Positions 22,014-36,251 of a stretch of 64,000 nt of DNA are shown here, one piece after another. Origin of the DNA: Alisma plantago-aquatica (Eukaryota > Streptophyta > Magnoliopsida > Alismatales > Alismataceae); NCBI GenBank assembly GCA_963693085.1, contig OY856413.1, forward strand, positions 105,889,501 through 105,953,500, in the 5' to 3' direction. Under the pieces are notes generated by a model. It was given only the letters and a program-made list of their open reading frames with translations. It was not told where the DNA came from and ran no database searches. Position 1 is the first letter of the stretch. Each line of letters begins with the position of its first letter. Both the position numbers and the translations under genes were made by a program.

Positions 22014-24281
22014 TGGTGTGTTTCTCCTTGCCTTGGGTTACACCTAACCAATTGGATTTGATTATATGTGACCTAGGGCCCAAACACACTTGGATCTTTT
22101 GAATTTATAAAAGGATACCTAGTTTAGCACACTTAGACCAATCATAATTGACCCGCAAGTGCACGAGGTCATGTTATAGTATAGTCAAGTGGAAATATAA
22201 GGGTCGATCCATAGGGAGAGAGGGATCCCTAGAGCTTAGTTAGTGTGGGCTACGTTCCTAAAGTGGATATTAGTGTTTTTAGGGTTTGATCTTGATTTGG
22301 GGTTGATTACAGTAAGATACAAGCAATTGAACAAGAAAGAAAACAAGACAAGCAAAAACCCTAGTTTAACCATAAAGCAATTCTAATTTACAAGGAGAGC
22401 AACTACTTAAGCAAGAGCATATGACTACATTAAACTAGCAATCAAAGAACTAAAGCAATTAGAACTCTAAACTACAACAAACTAGATTGAACAGCCACAA
22501 ATAAGAACTGTCTACCCAAGTAAGGATTAACTACTAAGGCTAAGCAATTAATCTAAGGAGTGATTAAACTAAGCAACTAAGCAAGCATGAACACGCCAGA
22601 AAGCAATATGGGTTTTAGGCAAGTTATGGGAAGAGTGGGCTGTTTGGGGAATGGTACTAATATATTAGTTGGGGGGAACATATCATGCAAAACCTAACCA
22701 TTCATTCTAGATTGCTAAACCAAAAAAGTAGTCAAATGTAAGGAAATCACCCTAGACTATTGGTTGGCCATGGATAGAATAGAGTGTGGGAAGGGGAACT
22801 ACACCATTGCACACCCTATATAGCGTTACAAGGCTCAATTGGACCAAGGATAGGTGGGATTTCAATTGGATTTGACTCATCTAGGTTTCTAGGATAGGGA
22901 TGTTTAGTGTAACTGGGAGCTAAAGGTAGGAATGGGATGTAGAGGTAAGGGTATTTCACCTCACATTAATCACCATCCAACTTTTAGCAAACTCTAAGGT
23001 GATTATACTAAGGGTGTTTTTGCTTTAATGTATTCTTCTGTATCTTCTAGATCTAACACAAAGACACCTATATTTGATTAGAAGGAGATGTAAAATGAGT
23101 CAAATCCTAGTTTTCCGGTAATACTGGAAATCCTACATTTTGGGTTCCATTCTGAAACTGTCGTACGTAGGCATCCCACAGGATACTACTCATCACAGGT
23201 CGTAGTCTCCAGTTGTGACCCACTAATGTACCTCATGGACGTGCAATATTCCACTCCCTGATCGGTCTTTGTCTATATTGGTATGGTCCAGTCTCAAGCT
23301 GGCTTGAAAATGCAACAAATGCATATGAATAAAGCAAGTGTATGTTGTTTCTTCTTGATTTTTTAAAACTCCAACAATTTGTGATTCCTAGATTAAATAA
23401 GTGCAACATTTATTATAATCCAGTCATTTCCTATAATCCAAATGTGCCTTAAGCAATCTTATATTAGCTACTTAGATCTCACACCAAGGAGTAGGATAAT
23501 GGATATATGTGGGGGAAGATGGGGTTCTTGCTACAGCTCCACTAGTTGGGCCTATGAGAAAATCCCAAAATAGCCTCACATATGTTATATTACCTTAGAC
23601 CTAGGTGGTTTCAACCATAAAATCACAAGGAAATCATATTTTTAGGAACAACTACAACTTGAAACATGGGAAGTAAGATAGAAGTGAAAAGTAATCATCA
23701 TAGAATGAAAATATAGAGTTTTACAAGATAAGTTCCCCCAACATGGTATCAAATTATCATTTTAAACCAAAACCACCCACTAAGGGGGCTTAGCTAGACA
23801 TAAAACAAGAAAGAATAGAGAAAGGAGTATAGGAGTCTAGGGCCATAGGATGTGGTGAAGACTCCTTCTTCACCTCCAGACTATTGTATTATGAGCTACT
23901 TCCTCCAAGGTAGGTAGATGGCATGGAAGTACGAGGTTTGGTGGTGGAAACCCTAGAAAAGTAGGGTTTTGAGGTAGTGGAAGGTGGAAATGGAGTAGGG
24001 GTGGATGAAGGTCGGTTAGAGCTCTTGAATGCTAAGGGGGATGCAATAAAGGATAACCATTCTATCAAGCTCCTCCAAGCTTGATGAAACCCTAGATTCA
24101 ACCATCTTCTCTCCATTCCATCAAGTAGTGGCCAAAGTACCTATAAAACATGCAAAAAGCATGTATACGTGCATTTGATAGAAATATGCATAATAGGGGC
24201 ATTAACTTTCAATCTAACATGCACAGATGTGATAAGAATGCAAAAAGACACAAGATGAAGCCATGGAATAGGGTTGCATCA
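22014..24281 (-). mobile_element. LTR-B, 3' LTR (gypsy, minus strand)
   Basis: 2268 bases, direct repeat of 42148-44318. On the minus strand it begins TGATGCAACCC and ends CACCA. Shared landmarks include GGGTCGATCCATAGGGAG-like text near 22205, GTTATGGGAAGAGTGGG near 22622 and CCATTCATTCTAG near 22700. It differs from the 5' copy by a 438-bp insert (23012-23449) and by lacking about 340 bases that in the other copy hold the TATA box and a motif cluster. It cannot be the donor promoter in its present state. A polypurine tract lies just outside (24282-24296). Confidence 0.9.
23012..23449. mobile_element. Candidate MITE inserted in the 3' LTR-B
   Basis: 438 bases absent from the 5' LTR-B copy at the same point (43152). 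The insert is flanked by TAA (23009-23011 and 23450-23452), a 3-bp duplication typical of PIF/Harbinger (Tourist) elements. Its ends, GGGTGTTTTTG and, on the other strand, AGGCACATTTGG, are only loosely alike. No coding capacity. Insertion is well supported by the empty site; the class is a guess. Confidence 0.5.
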
Positions 24282-25244
24282 CCACCCAAAAATTAAAACA
24301 TACTTGTCCTCAAGTATGCTCCAAAATAATCTCTCTTAAGTTTCTTTCAACAAATAAGAATGATAAATGCATTTCAACAAATGGATATTGACTAAATGGT
24401 CTTAAAGCTGACTAAGTACATGTGTTCCACCTCTCTCCTCTCCACTTTCACATACCAATCATGAAAAGTGCACTAAGCATATAAGCTTAAAATGTAGGGA
24501 GTATAACACACAATCAATACATATGGCTTTCATGTAGCTCCAGGTAGACCATTTCATGATGGCGATAATAAATTATGATTAGGAGTGGTGTTTCACTTTC
24601 ATGCATTCAATTTCATACTTCAAACCACACTATGTGACCCACATGGATGAGGAAAAAGGGTGAAGTGATATATGTTTGATAATTCCTAGCTCAATGGGTA
24701 TCAAAATAGAAGAAAGGGTTGCGGTGAGAGATTGGAATGCTATTACATAGATCACTCATCTTCTCTTTATTTGGATGCTATTACATAGGAGCATCTTTTA
24801 TTTTCTTTTTGTATTTTTTTGTTTCCTCTTGGTGTAGGTAGGTTGTATGATGATGAGATTGAAGGGGGGAGATACATATATGGCCACCCCAAACTGTAGA
24901 GGTGGAAATAGATGAAAATGTGCACTTTGGAATCCTTTCATGAGGTGGATAGGTAAGAAGATGATGAGAGAAAAGTTGGGTGAAAGAGGGGTCACTAGTT
25001 TGGTTTTCGATGTGAAATATCTTGCATGAAAATTATTCCAGCAATTCATCAAGTAATGTCAAACCACATGAGTAAACAACACAAAATTCATACTTTTTTG
25101 TATGATTACACAAGTCCTAAGTGTTCATAGCTTCATCAGATCAAAATTCAACCAAAACATTCACAGACATGAGAGAAGTGATTCACACAGAAGTTCAACA
25201 ATTAAGTGTATTTAGCAATAGAACATGGGAATTTAGCATGCTTT
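24282..25244 (-). mobile_element. 3' non-coding region and polypurine tract of the LTR-B element
   Basis: No gene seen. The plus strand at 24282-24300 reads CCACCCAAAAATTAAAA, so the minus strand offers a T/G-rich GGGTGG tract directly before the LTR start, where second-strand priming occurs. The rest is AT-rich, as usual for the long 3' untranslated region of Athila/Tat elements. It is interrupted at 25245 by the LTR-C element. Confidence 0.6.
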
Positions 25245-28239
25245 TGTCACGGACTCAAAAATCCATGAACTAAACAAGAAACCAAAGTGCAAATGTGGAA
25301 GCACAAGCATAAATGAACAATAAACTAGATGCTATTACAATCTCAGCATTTGATATGTAATATTATAACAACATTAATAATTACAACTTACATTTATGAA
25401 TTGAAAGAAGGTTTTTACAAGTCTATTACCATGTATGCTAACTAGGACCTTTTTATAATAGGAACAACCATGCAACTGCTCACAAGCCATCTCTTCTCCC
25501 ATGCTACCCCTGAACTTAAAAAATATTAAAATAGAAAAACAAGTCAACACAAATGTGTTGAGTATGTGGTAACCATAAAGGACATAAATACTAGAAAGAA
25601 AGCATAACTACACAATATTAAAAAAATATTGCTTGGCAGGATTTAAAAGAAACAAGAACAACATTTTATCAATATATTAATTTATTTGACAATATTTTAT
25701 TATGAGTTTCCCCATTATGCTCATATTGACAAGCATGCTTATAAATATATGGCTCCATCGCCTCAATGAGATGGGGTGTCACCTAGATTCATCTCTCTGT
25801 TTCAAAGGAGGAAATCACCAGGTTTTACAAATTGCACCCTCTGAGGTGAGGAGGTTGCTTGTACCTAAGATCAACATCATCTTCATTATCATCGTCATCA
25901 TAATTCGGGCAGTCATAATGGGCATATCACTTATGTTCAAGATTATTTGCAAGACATATATATAATATCAAAACATTATTCAATAGAAAATAAAATATCA
26001 CAAACAAGTACATAACCCAAGCAAATTATAAAACATATCAAACTATTTAAGAGGTGAAATAGAGTACATTACACCTAATATATGCTTCCAGTCCAGACAA
26101 ACTAGATAATCATCAGAGAGGATAGTCCCAATTACCTAAATTAGAGATTTTTAAATTATTTAGGATCATCTAGCTTACTAGTCATCACCTTATTAATAAA
26201 AATTAATCATCATTAATGCATGTATATCATATTCTATGTATTTTAGGTCCAAACTAAGGGTTTGGTCATACCTAGGTTCAATTGACCTTAAATGAGTCTC
26301 CAATATTTATATTAATCGGTCGGAACCTATTTTCACATTTTTATCACATTTTTACTATTTTCTAAAATTAATATGAGGCTAAAAGCTTCTAATTAGTCAT
26401 TAATTTGGAAAAAACCTATTATCTTAGCATAATAATCAAATCAGAGTCCATATTTATTGTTCATGTGATATTAGGGTTCAACCAAAAGTTTCTTCGAATC
26501 GAATTCGATTATTTGCTAATTATTTCAGTAAACAAATATTATAAAGGATAATTTCAATCTAAATTAAATATCATCATTGACAGTGCTTCATGGGTTTGAT
26601 CAAGTGGTCTAGTAATAAAGAGGATATTTATGTGAATCTAAACATATTTTTATTTATTTTTCTGACACATGGTTGATTTAATGTGATTTTTGTAAGATAA
26701 TGGGTAATAACATAGGTTTAACTGGAAATTACCTTATTGACATATCTCGAGCCATTGGATATATGTGAAACAATACAGATTGGTCACATGTAGCCATTAC
26801 TAGTGGGGCATGCAATTCCTTTCCCACGTTGGCCTCACCCATTGGTTCGTCAATTTGTGTTTAGTGTGCATCTCACCTTTCCACTCAAGATCCCATTTTC
26901 TACCCGACCCTCTGCTCTTTCCATAGGGAGCCTCCTTTGTGATAGAAGCAGATGGTGAGGAAAACACACAGGTAGGGGCCTCCTCACCCAAATATGAGGT
27001 TGTCATGTCTGGTTAACCTCACGGAGATGAGGCAGCAAGGCCACAAGGTCATGAAACCTCCCCTTAGACTCCTCCCTTCTTCTTCTATCTTCAAGCTTCC
27101 CTCTTTCCATCTACAATCCAACAATCACTTTGTTGGATCTCTAATGATTCACCAATGTTTTAGGAGCCTCCGTCAATGGTGTTCGGAAGGATGCTAAAAG
27201 CTTGCGTTGCCCCTCTTCAGATTATTGGTGATTCCATTTCTTCCATGACGAGAAGGGTCACGACATTGTTGAACTCTCAAGACTTGGCACCACCATAGTA
27301 TGGTGGAAGGAATGGAAAACACCTACATTAGTCTGATTGCTTATCACTTACCATAGGTGTTTTGGAGGAGTACTAGGCATCGTGAACTCCGTTTAGGTGT
27401 TCACTTGAGCTGCTAATGCTCCAGGTTTACCGATGAAGGATGCCCCTACAATGGTGGTGATTCGTGGTATGATGGAACACTGTCTTACATCTCCCTTACT
27501 CCTTTCTTCCTTCTCGACATACCTTTGCAAGTACAGGTGAAGAGGCTAGGGGGGGAATGTTTCGACATCACACACTTGTTTACTAAACAACCTAGCATAG
27601 GGTTTATTAGGAAAGCCCTTCTCTTGGAGTTTATGGATCACACAAACAGTCTTGGTGATCCCCACTCAGTCAATGGAGGAGGGGTGATGAGCTAGCTTGT
27701 TTCCCTAGATGATGTAGGTGTAGGAGTTGAGGTCTCTATTGTTAGATCAGCCTAAAGGCCTAGACTGGACACAGTAGCTAACCTAACCACGTGATATGTA
27801 TCCATGTCAAGGAAAACATTATTTCTTAACAACAACTATATTCTTTAATGCACAAATTATTGAGACGTAAATGACTTGTCATTGGTGCATCATTTGTTCA
27901 TTAAAAAGACTCAATCCAATTGACATATAGCTCATGATAATTATTAAAACTTTTCAAACATGTCTCTTTTTGTCAAGTCAGCAATGAGTACTCATTATAA
28001 ACATCAATACATGGCTTGGTGACCAAAAATACACAAAGTAAAAAGATGATTCCTTAAGTATATTCAGAGGTAATTGGAACCTAATATCTTGAGCTTCATC
28101 ATTATGCATAAAACTCATCATGGAATGTTCATATACTCTGTTTATGATATGTATTATCATATAATATTTGAGATCCTCATTATTCATTATAATTCCATCT
28201 ATATCAAGTTTGATCATTAAATCCCTGAAATCTAGGACA
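25245..28239 (-). mobile_element. LTR-C, 3' LTR (chromovirus-like, minus strand)
   Basis: 2995 bases from TGTCACGGACTC to ATCTAGGACA (plus strand). The ends form the inverted repeat TGTCC/GGACA. It aligns with 30218-35792 over its whole length except for inserts in the latter. A polypurine tract (minus AAGTTGGGGTGAA; plus strand 28244-28256) and the text TTTTGTCCTCAAAATTC, commonly seen at the 3' end of Tekay/Del-type elements, follow outside. Frames inside (e.g. 26800-27197) have no recognisable domain. Confidence 0.8.
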
Positions 28240-30203
28240 TCACGTTCACCCCAACTTAAATGGAATTTTGTCCTCAAAATTCAACTAATTTCACAACCAA
28301 GAAAATATCAAAGAAATTCTAATACCTTTGGGCAACACTTGTAGGTGCCATGACCATCTTAATTCTAGACATATCCTAAGTTGTCATCATAGGATTCAGA
28401 GAATATAGGGTATAATCACCTCATCTTATATTGATTGAAGCGTCATATTTTTATAATTTCAGTCATAACTTAGCATCTTTGTCGTGACATAAAATTCTAG
28501 TATTTTAGGTTTTACATACCTCATTCCCCTAAGAATTAGGGTTTATTCATAATTTTGAAGTTGGAAGAGTTATTACTCAAGGTTTCATCTTTCACCCTAC
28601 TAAATCATACAAGGTGATGTCAAGATTTAATGCTTTTATATACTAGTATTATCAATATTAACATCATAAAGTTTATGGTCATCATTATACTAGTATTTCA
28701 TCATTACAAAGAATTGATTTTTATACTTACATATTAAGATCTTCACCCTATTGTGTGAGATTTTTCTTCAAACTAGAAGCATAAATTCAAAGAATTTGAG
28801 GTTAAGAGCTATATTTTGTGATCATGTAATCAATTGTCCAAGACATCTTTAATTCCAGCTCATAATTTTAGACTTCTATGTTCCATGTATGATGAAGGGA
28901 AAGAGAATATACTAAATCAAGCTTATCATGATTTCAAACTTGAATATTACATGTATGATATACGAAGAGAATATTGAATAGGTCAAGCTTCTATGAGTGA
29001 CTTCTTAGATATAAATAATCTATATAGATCTGAGATTTCTTGCATCGTATATTAAGAAAGAGAAGTGGGAGGAACAACACTAATGGGTATATTATGCATA
29101 AGGAATCTTACTCTCAAAATTAAAGTGTCATATATCACCTGACTTGTAGCTAATGATGACTTTCATAAACATAAGTCACTCAACCTAGGACCCAACTCAG
29201 TCAAAGGATTGATATTTTGATCATGACTCTTTCTACTCATAATATTTTTACCCTTCTCTCAAATCTACAATTTAGATCATATACATGAATCATGCCTAAG
29301 GTCTCAATCCATATACTTCTAAGTAATGTAGTTTAGGACATATTAGTTTGTGTACATATCATATTTGTCATATATTGGAGGTTAGATCCTATGACCTTCT
29401 CCATGTGGGTGTCGCTCTCTCTAGAGTTCACCACTTATCTCATCTAACACTATAGGTCCTCCTTTGTAATAGAGCTTGAGGATCATGCATATTCAACCTT
29501 GTCTTAACTTATATTATGTTAGATGAAAGAACCTACATACTTTCATCATCAAGACATAGATCCTATTTCTTAGCATTGGATCAGACATCACATACAACTT
29601 GAATCAATATAAGAAACGTATATCATCAAAATCAAACTTATATTAAACCACATTTTCTTATATCATCTATTAATTTATCATTTACTATAACTATCAAATA
29701 CCTGATAAGGATCTAGACATATAATCTAGATCTACTCTCTTTTCTAGACTCATGTCACTGCCTTTTACTTAGGTTTCATGAACACCTCCTACTCTCCTGT
29801 GAGAGGTTCATATTTTTATATTTATATATAATAAAAATATTATATAATTTGTCTTTGAGGAAGAAGACGTCAAAGAAAACTATCGAGGCCCGAACCTCTT
29901 TGAAAACAAAACCAAATTAGCAAAATTGAGTGTCTGACGTACAATAAAGGGTCTAGTGCCATGTCACCGAGGGAATTGGTGAGAACAAGGTGTAGACTAG
30001 TGTAGCTACCCGATGCATATGAGTTGTATATGGAAAGGGTTTCACACACTTGTTTAAACGTAGTTCTCGAACATCTAGATTCAAACCTAGAGGCTAAGTC
30101 AAACCTAATTTTTATAGAACAAATTACTACCTTTCTAATATTTTGAGTGATAGGTGAAGTTTAGTTATATGTTTATGATGAGAAATTGTCAGCTATTTTT
30201 CAT
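28240..30203 (-). mobile_element. Internal region of the LTR-C element, no coding domain seen
   Basis: About 2 kb between the two LTR-C copies, AT-rich, with no gag, protease, RT or integrase motif on either strand. Normal chromovirus internal regions are 5-6 kb, so this is an internally deleted or non-coding (LARD-like) derivative that would depend on proteins from relatives. Nothing else identifiable was found in it. Confidence 0.55.
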
Positions 30204-30216
30204 GCTCTGATACCAA
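30204..30216 (-). promoter_or_regulatory. LTR-C primer binding site (tRNA-iMet)
   Basis: Plus strand GCTCTGATACCAA; minus strand TTGGTATCAGAGC, a perfect initiator tRNA-Met primer site, one base from the LTR end. It fixes the element's orientation as minus. Confidence 0.92.
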
Positions 30217-30733
30217 CTGTCACGGACTTGAATATCCATGAATAAATAAGATACCAAAGTGTGGATGTGGAAGAACAATCATAAATGAACAATAAACTAG
30301 ATTCATACACCATGAACAATTCCCAACATTTAATATGTAATCTTATTACCATATTAGTAATTACAACTTACATTTACCTATTGATAGATAATTTTACAGG
30401 TCTCTGACCATGTATTCTTATTACGATCTTTATATAATAGGTATAACCGTACAACTTCTCACAAGACATATCTTCTCCCATGCTAGCTCTAAACCTAAAA
30501 ATTATTAAAATAGAAAAAAAAGTTAGCACATGTGTTGAGTCCGTGGTGCCCATAAAGGACATAAAATACTAGAAAGAAATCTTAACTATACAATATTACA
30601 AAAATATAACTTGGCGGGATTTAAAAGAAACAAGAACAACAATTGATCAATATCTTAGTTTATTTGACCATATTTTATTATGCATTTTCCCAATATGCTG
30701 ATATCGACAAGCATGCTTATATATATATATATA

Positions 30734-31304
<571 letters not shown>

Positions 31305-31636
31305 CCCCAATGAGATGGGGGACGTCACCTGGATCTATCTCTCCATTTTAGAGGAGGTCAACATTTTGTATAAGTTCCACCCTCTGGGGTGAGGAGGTCA
31401 CATGTACCCAATATCAACATCATCTTCATTATCATCATCATCATAATTTAGAGAGTCATAATGGGCATATCACTTATGTTATAGATTACTTGCAAGACAT
31501 ATATATAATATCAAAACATTATTCCATAGAAAATAAAATATCACAAACAAGACATAAGTCAAGCAATTTATAAAACATATCCAATTGGTCAAGAGTTGAA
31601 ATAGAGTACATTGCACCTAATATATGTTTCTAGTCT

Positions 31637-32134
31637 AAATAGACTAGATAGTCATCAAAGAGGATAGTCTCAAGTACCTAAATTAGAGATTTCCAAATTA
31701 TTTTTGGATCATCCAGATCACTATTCATTACCTTATTAATAACAATTAATCACCATTAATACATGTATATCATATTCTTGGTATTTCATGTCCAAATTAA
31801 GGTTTTGGTCATACCTAGGTTCAACTGGCCTTAAATGAGTCTCCAATATTTTATATTGATCGATTTGAACCTATTTTCACATTCCAAATAGACTAGATAT
31901 TAATCAAAGAGGATAGTCCCACGTACCTAAATCAAACATTTCCAAATTATTTTTGGATCATCTACATCACTAGTCATCACCTGATTAATAACAATTAATC
32001 ACTATTAATACATTTATATCATATTCTTGATATTTTAGGTCCAAATTAAGGTTTTGGTCATGCCTAGGTTCAACCGGCCTTAAATGAGTCTCCAATATTT
32101 TATATTGATCAGTGTGAACCTATTTTCACATTTT
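31637..32134. repeat. 249-bp tandem duplication in the 5' LTR-C
   Basis: Two units with a 249-base period: AAATAGACTAGATA at 31637 and 31886, CCTATTTTCACATT at 31870 and 32119. The 3' LTR-C has one unit (about 26090-26340), so the duplication arose after integration. Several differences between units show it is not recent. Confidence 0.85.
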
Positions 32135-33153
32135 TATGATATTTTTACTATTTTGTAAAATTAATATGAGGAAAAAGCATATAATAGTCATTAATGAGGA
32201 AAAACCTATTATCTTAGCATAATAATCAAATCAGAATCCATATTTGTTGTACATGTGAAATTAGGGTTCAACCAGAATTTTCTCCGATTTAAACTCCATT
32301 ATTTACTAATTATTTCAATAAACAAATCCTATAAAGGAACATTGTAATCTAAATGAAATATCATCATTGAAATTTTTCATGGGTTTGATCTAAGGATCTA
32401 GTAATAAGGAGGCTATTTATGTGAATCAAAGCATATTTTTCATCTATTTTTCTGACACATGGTTGATTTACTGTGATTTTAGTAAGATAATGGGTAATAA
32501 TAGAGGTTTAGCTAGAAATTACCTTTTTGAGATATCCCGAGCCATTGGATCTAAGAGACAATCCATATTGTCTACCATGTATAAATTACCACTGGGGCAT
32601 GCAATTCCTTTCCCACATCGGCCTGACCTATTGGTTTGTTGGTAGTGGACCTACTGGTTCAATATGTGTTTAGTCCACATCTCAACTTTATGCTCTATAT
32701 CTCATTCTCAGTCCCACCCTCCACTCTTTCCATAGGGATCTGTCACCTTGAGGGAAGCAGACGGTGAGGAAAAAACATAGGTAGGGGCCTAATCACCCAA
32801 AGACAAAGCTACCATCTCTAGTTAACCTCACGGAGTAGAGGAAGCAAGGGCACAAGGTCATGTAACCTCCCCTTAGGCTCCTCCCTTCTTCTTTTGTCTT
32901 CAACCGTCCCTCTTTCCATCTACAACCCAACCATCACCATGTTGGATCTCCAAAGATTCGTCGATGTTTCCAGAGCCTCCATCAGTGGTGTTCAGAAGGA
33001 TGCTAAGGACTTATGTCATCCCTCTTTGGGTTATTGGTGATTCCATTACTTCTATAATGAGAAGGGTCACGACACTATCAACCTCTCTAGACTTGGTGCC
33101 GCTCTTGTAGGGAAAAGGAATGGAAAACACCTCCACTAGTCCATTCGGTCACC

Positions 33154-33157
33154 ATAG
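33154..33157. repeat. Target duplication of the foldback element, left copy
   Basis: ATAG, repeated at 34919-34922. The empty site in the 3' LTR-C (about 27348-27358) reads ACCATAGGTG with a single copy. Confidence 0.75.
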
Positions 33158-34918
33158 TGTAATGACCTCACTATTCAACAACCCCTAGTTAAGGAAGGAA
33201 AAAAAGATTAGAGACATTACCTAAAATTTTCCCAAGGATCTAGATTTTAAACAAATAATAATCAACAGTAAATAATTTCATTCATTTTGAATATTATTTA
33301 CAAGATGCTTTTACATGAAATTATATGATGAAAATTTTACATAAAGAAGTGTCGAGCTAATCCTCCTTACTTAGATTAATGCCTTCATGTCATTTCAATT
33401 GCTTTATCATGTCTCTAAACTTATTTATATCACCTTAACTAGAATGTGTCGAAGATGTCATGAAACAAAAGCACGAATTAGTATAACAAGTTAACTGTGT
33501 ATGTGGGGTGCATGAATGTTTTTACAAATAAACTATATACATGTATTCCATCAAATACTTGAAAATAAGAAATGTCATTTTATTCATATTTTTTTTTATT
33601 TGGTACTCATAGTGGTGTTATGATTGAACAAAACTAAAAAAATCCAACAATTCAGTTCTTCAATCCTCAAGAAACACTCAGAAAACACGGGCACACTATT
33701 ACCAGTAGTCATAGGTGTAACAATGTACTTTGATGGTGAGCCATGCAAGTTATCATGTAATACTTCAAGTATATTGTCCAATAAAGAAAGTAAATCAAGA
33801 AAGAAACTTTAAGTAGAATTTAGCTCTTAGATAGGGGGGAAAGACCTTGTGGTCCTTATGTCCTAGACACAAGAGCAGGGGCACAAGAGTCTTTTGACTT
33901 TGTTCCCTCTCCTTCACTGCATAGGGTGGCTCCTTCATGATGAAGGTGAGTCATATGACACTTAGTTCCTCGTCTGTGGAGGTCAGATAGATGGAGCAAG
34001 AGCTTTGGACCCTCGTCGAGACCCTACGGCCTCAAGGTGTTCTCATCTTAGCTGGAGATTGCCAAAACTGGTCGGACATAAGTTTTCCTGATCCAACGTG
34101 GCATGCGATTGGGAACGGTTCATAAACATGAATCAATCCCTCGCCTTACAGGGAAAGAGAGGGAACAGAGTCAAAAGACTCTTGTACCCCTGCTCATGTG
34201 TTTAGGTCATAAGGACGTGAGGTCTTTTCCCCCTAGATATGAGCTGGTTTTTTATTAAAGTTGCTTGTTTGATTTACTTGCTTGATTGGACAATATGCTT
34301 GAAGTATATTACATGATAAATTGCATGGCTCACCACCAAAGTACATGGTTACGCCTTTGGATACCCACATTAGTTTTTCGCTTCTTTCTGAGTGTTTCTT
34401 GAGGATTGAACAAATAAATTGTTGGATGTTTATTTAGTTTTGTTCAATTATAATTCCACTATGAGTATCACATAAAGAAAAATTATGTCAATAAAATGAA
34501 AGCTCTTATTTGTATGTATTTGAGGGAATATATGTTGTTAGTTTATTTGTAAACTTTTGCATGCACCCCACATACATAGTTTAACTTGTTGTACTAATTT
34601 GTACTTTTGTTTCATGACATTTTAGGTACATGCTAGTTATGGTGATATTAAGATGTTCAAAGACATGATAAACCAGATGAAATAACATAAAGGCATTAAT
34701 CTAAGTAAGGAGAATTAGCTAGATAGCTCCTCTATGTACAATTATGACCATAGAATTTCATGTAAAAGCAACTTATAAATAATATTTGAAATGAATGAAA
34801 TTATTTAATATTGATTATTATTTATTCAAAATCTAGATCCTTGGAAAAGGTTTAGGCAATCACTATCATCTTTTGGTCCTTCCTTAATTGGGTGTTGATG
34901 AAAAGTGAATTTGTTACA
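33158..34918. mobile_element. Foldback element made of inverted LTR-R ends
   Basis: 1761 bases with inverted arms of about 770 bases (33158-33928 and 34145-34918) around a loop of about 216 bases. Termini are TGTAATGACC and TTTGTTACA. The arms match the last part of LTR-R (about 46560-47365 and 50400-51166), lacking an inner segment of about 110 bases, and are diverged from each other. Shared words include TGCATGCACCCCACATACAT and GGATTGAACAAATAAA. Short frames in the arms (33596-33812) are mirror images without a domain. Flanked by ATAG duplications; the homologous LTR without the insert confirms its borders. No transposase is encoded. Confidence 0.85.
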
Positions 34919-35792
34919 ATAGGTGTCATGGAGGAGCGCTAGGCATCGTCAACTCCAGTGAGGTGTTCACTTGAGCTGCTAATGCTCTAGGTCTGCCAAT
35001 GAAGGATGCCCCCACACCGGTGGTGATTGGTGGTACAATGGGCTTCCGCCTTACATTACCTTACTCCTTTCTTCCTTCTTGACATACCTATGCAAATGTA
35101 GATGAAGAGAATGGGGGTAATGGTTCGACCTCATGCACTCCTCCACTAGGCATCCTATCATAGGGTTTATTAGGAAAGTCCTTCTTTTAGAGTTTGCAGA
35201 TCACACCAAAAGTCTTGGTGATCCCCACACAATCAGTGGAGGAGGGAAACAAGCTGGTTTTTTCTCCAATGGGATGCAAAGATAGGAGACAAGGTCTCTG
35301 TTGCTAGATCAGCCTAATGGCCTAGACCGACCACAATTGCTAACTCGGACACATGATATATATCCATCTGAAGGCCAATGTTATTTCTTAGCAACACCTA
35401 TAGTCTTTAATGTACAAATTATTGAGACCTAAATAACTTGTCATATGGCATCATCTTGTTCATCAAAAATTCTCAATCCAAGGACCATATAGCTCATGAT
35501 AATTATTAAAACACTTCAAATATGTCTCATCATGTCAATTTAGCACTGAATACTCATTATAAACATCGATACATGGCATGGTGACCGAAAATACACAAAG
35601 TAAAAAGATGGTTCTTTAAGTATATTCATAGGTAATTGGTCATCTAAGAACTTCATTTGCATCCAACTCATCATGGAATGTTCATATTCTCTGGATATGA
35701 TATGTATTATTATCTAAGATTTTGGATCCTCATTATGAATTATTATTCTACCTATATCAAGTATGATCATAAAACCCTTGAAATCTAGGACA

Positions 35793-36251
35793 TTGTAGCA
35801 TTGGTCATTTATCAATATTTTCAATTCTAAATTGGAGATTAGGTCAAAACCTGCTTTTTTGGCAATAAGTTCCAAGTTTGGGAAAAATTGGCCAAAAATG
35901 GTACCAATTTACACATAATCATATCTAAACCCACATTTAGGAAATATTAGGCATAAAGCAGCATATCCTAGCTAAAACACACAAAACCATCAAAATTTTA
36001 TATGAAATGCAATGCTTGGCAGGAAAAGCAAAAAAATTGAATAATTACACAAAAATGCATGAAAATAACCACATTGTATGCATGAAATGAAAAACAAACA
36101 CACAAAGTATGGATGGACAAGTATAAGAGTTAGTTAGACTATTTGATCATCTCAGAAAAATCTAGAACAAGGTACACAGAGAAAAATGAGGTAAAGGAAT
36201 GGTTTACTACTGACTTGTTTCAAACAGATCCTTGCTCGAGGATAAGCAACA
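35793..36251. other. Unassigned AT-rich segment between LTR-C and LTR-D
   Basis: About 460 bases with no gene and no repeat partner noticed in the window. By position it belongs to the non-coding part of the LTR-B element or of the LTR-D element. Confidence 0.4.
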
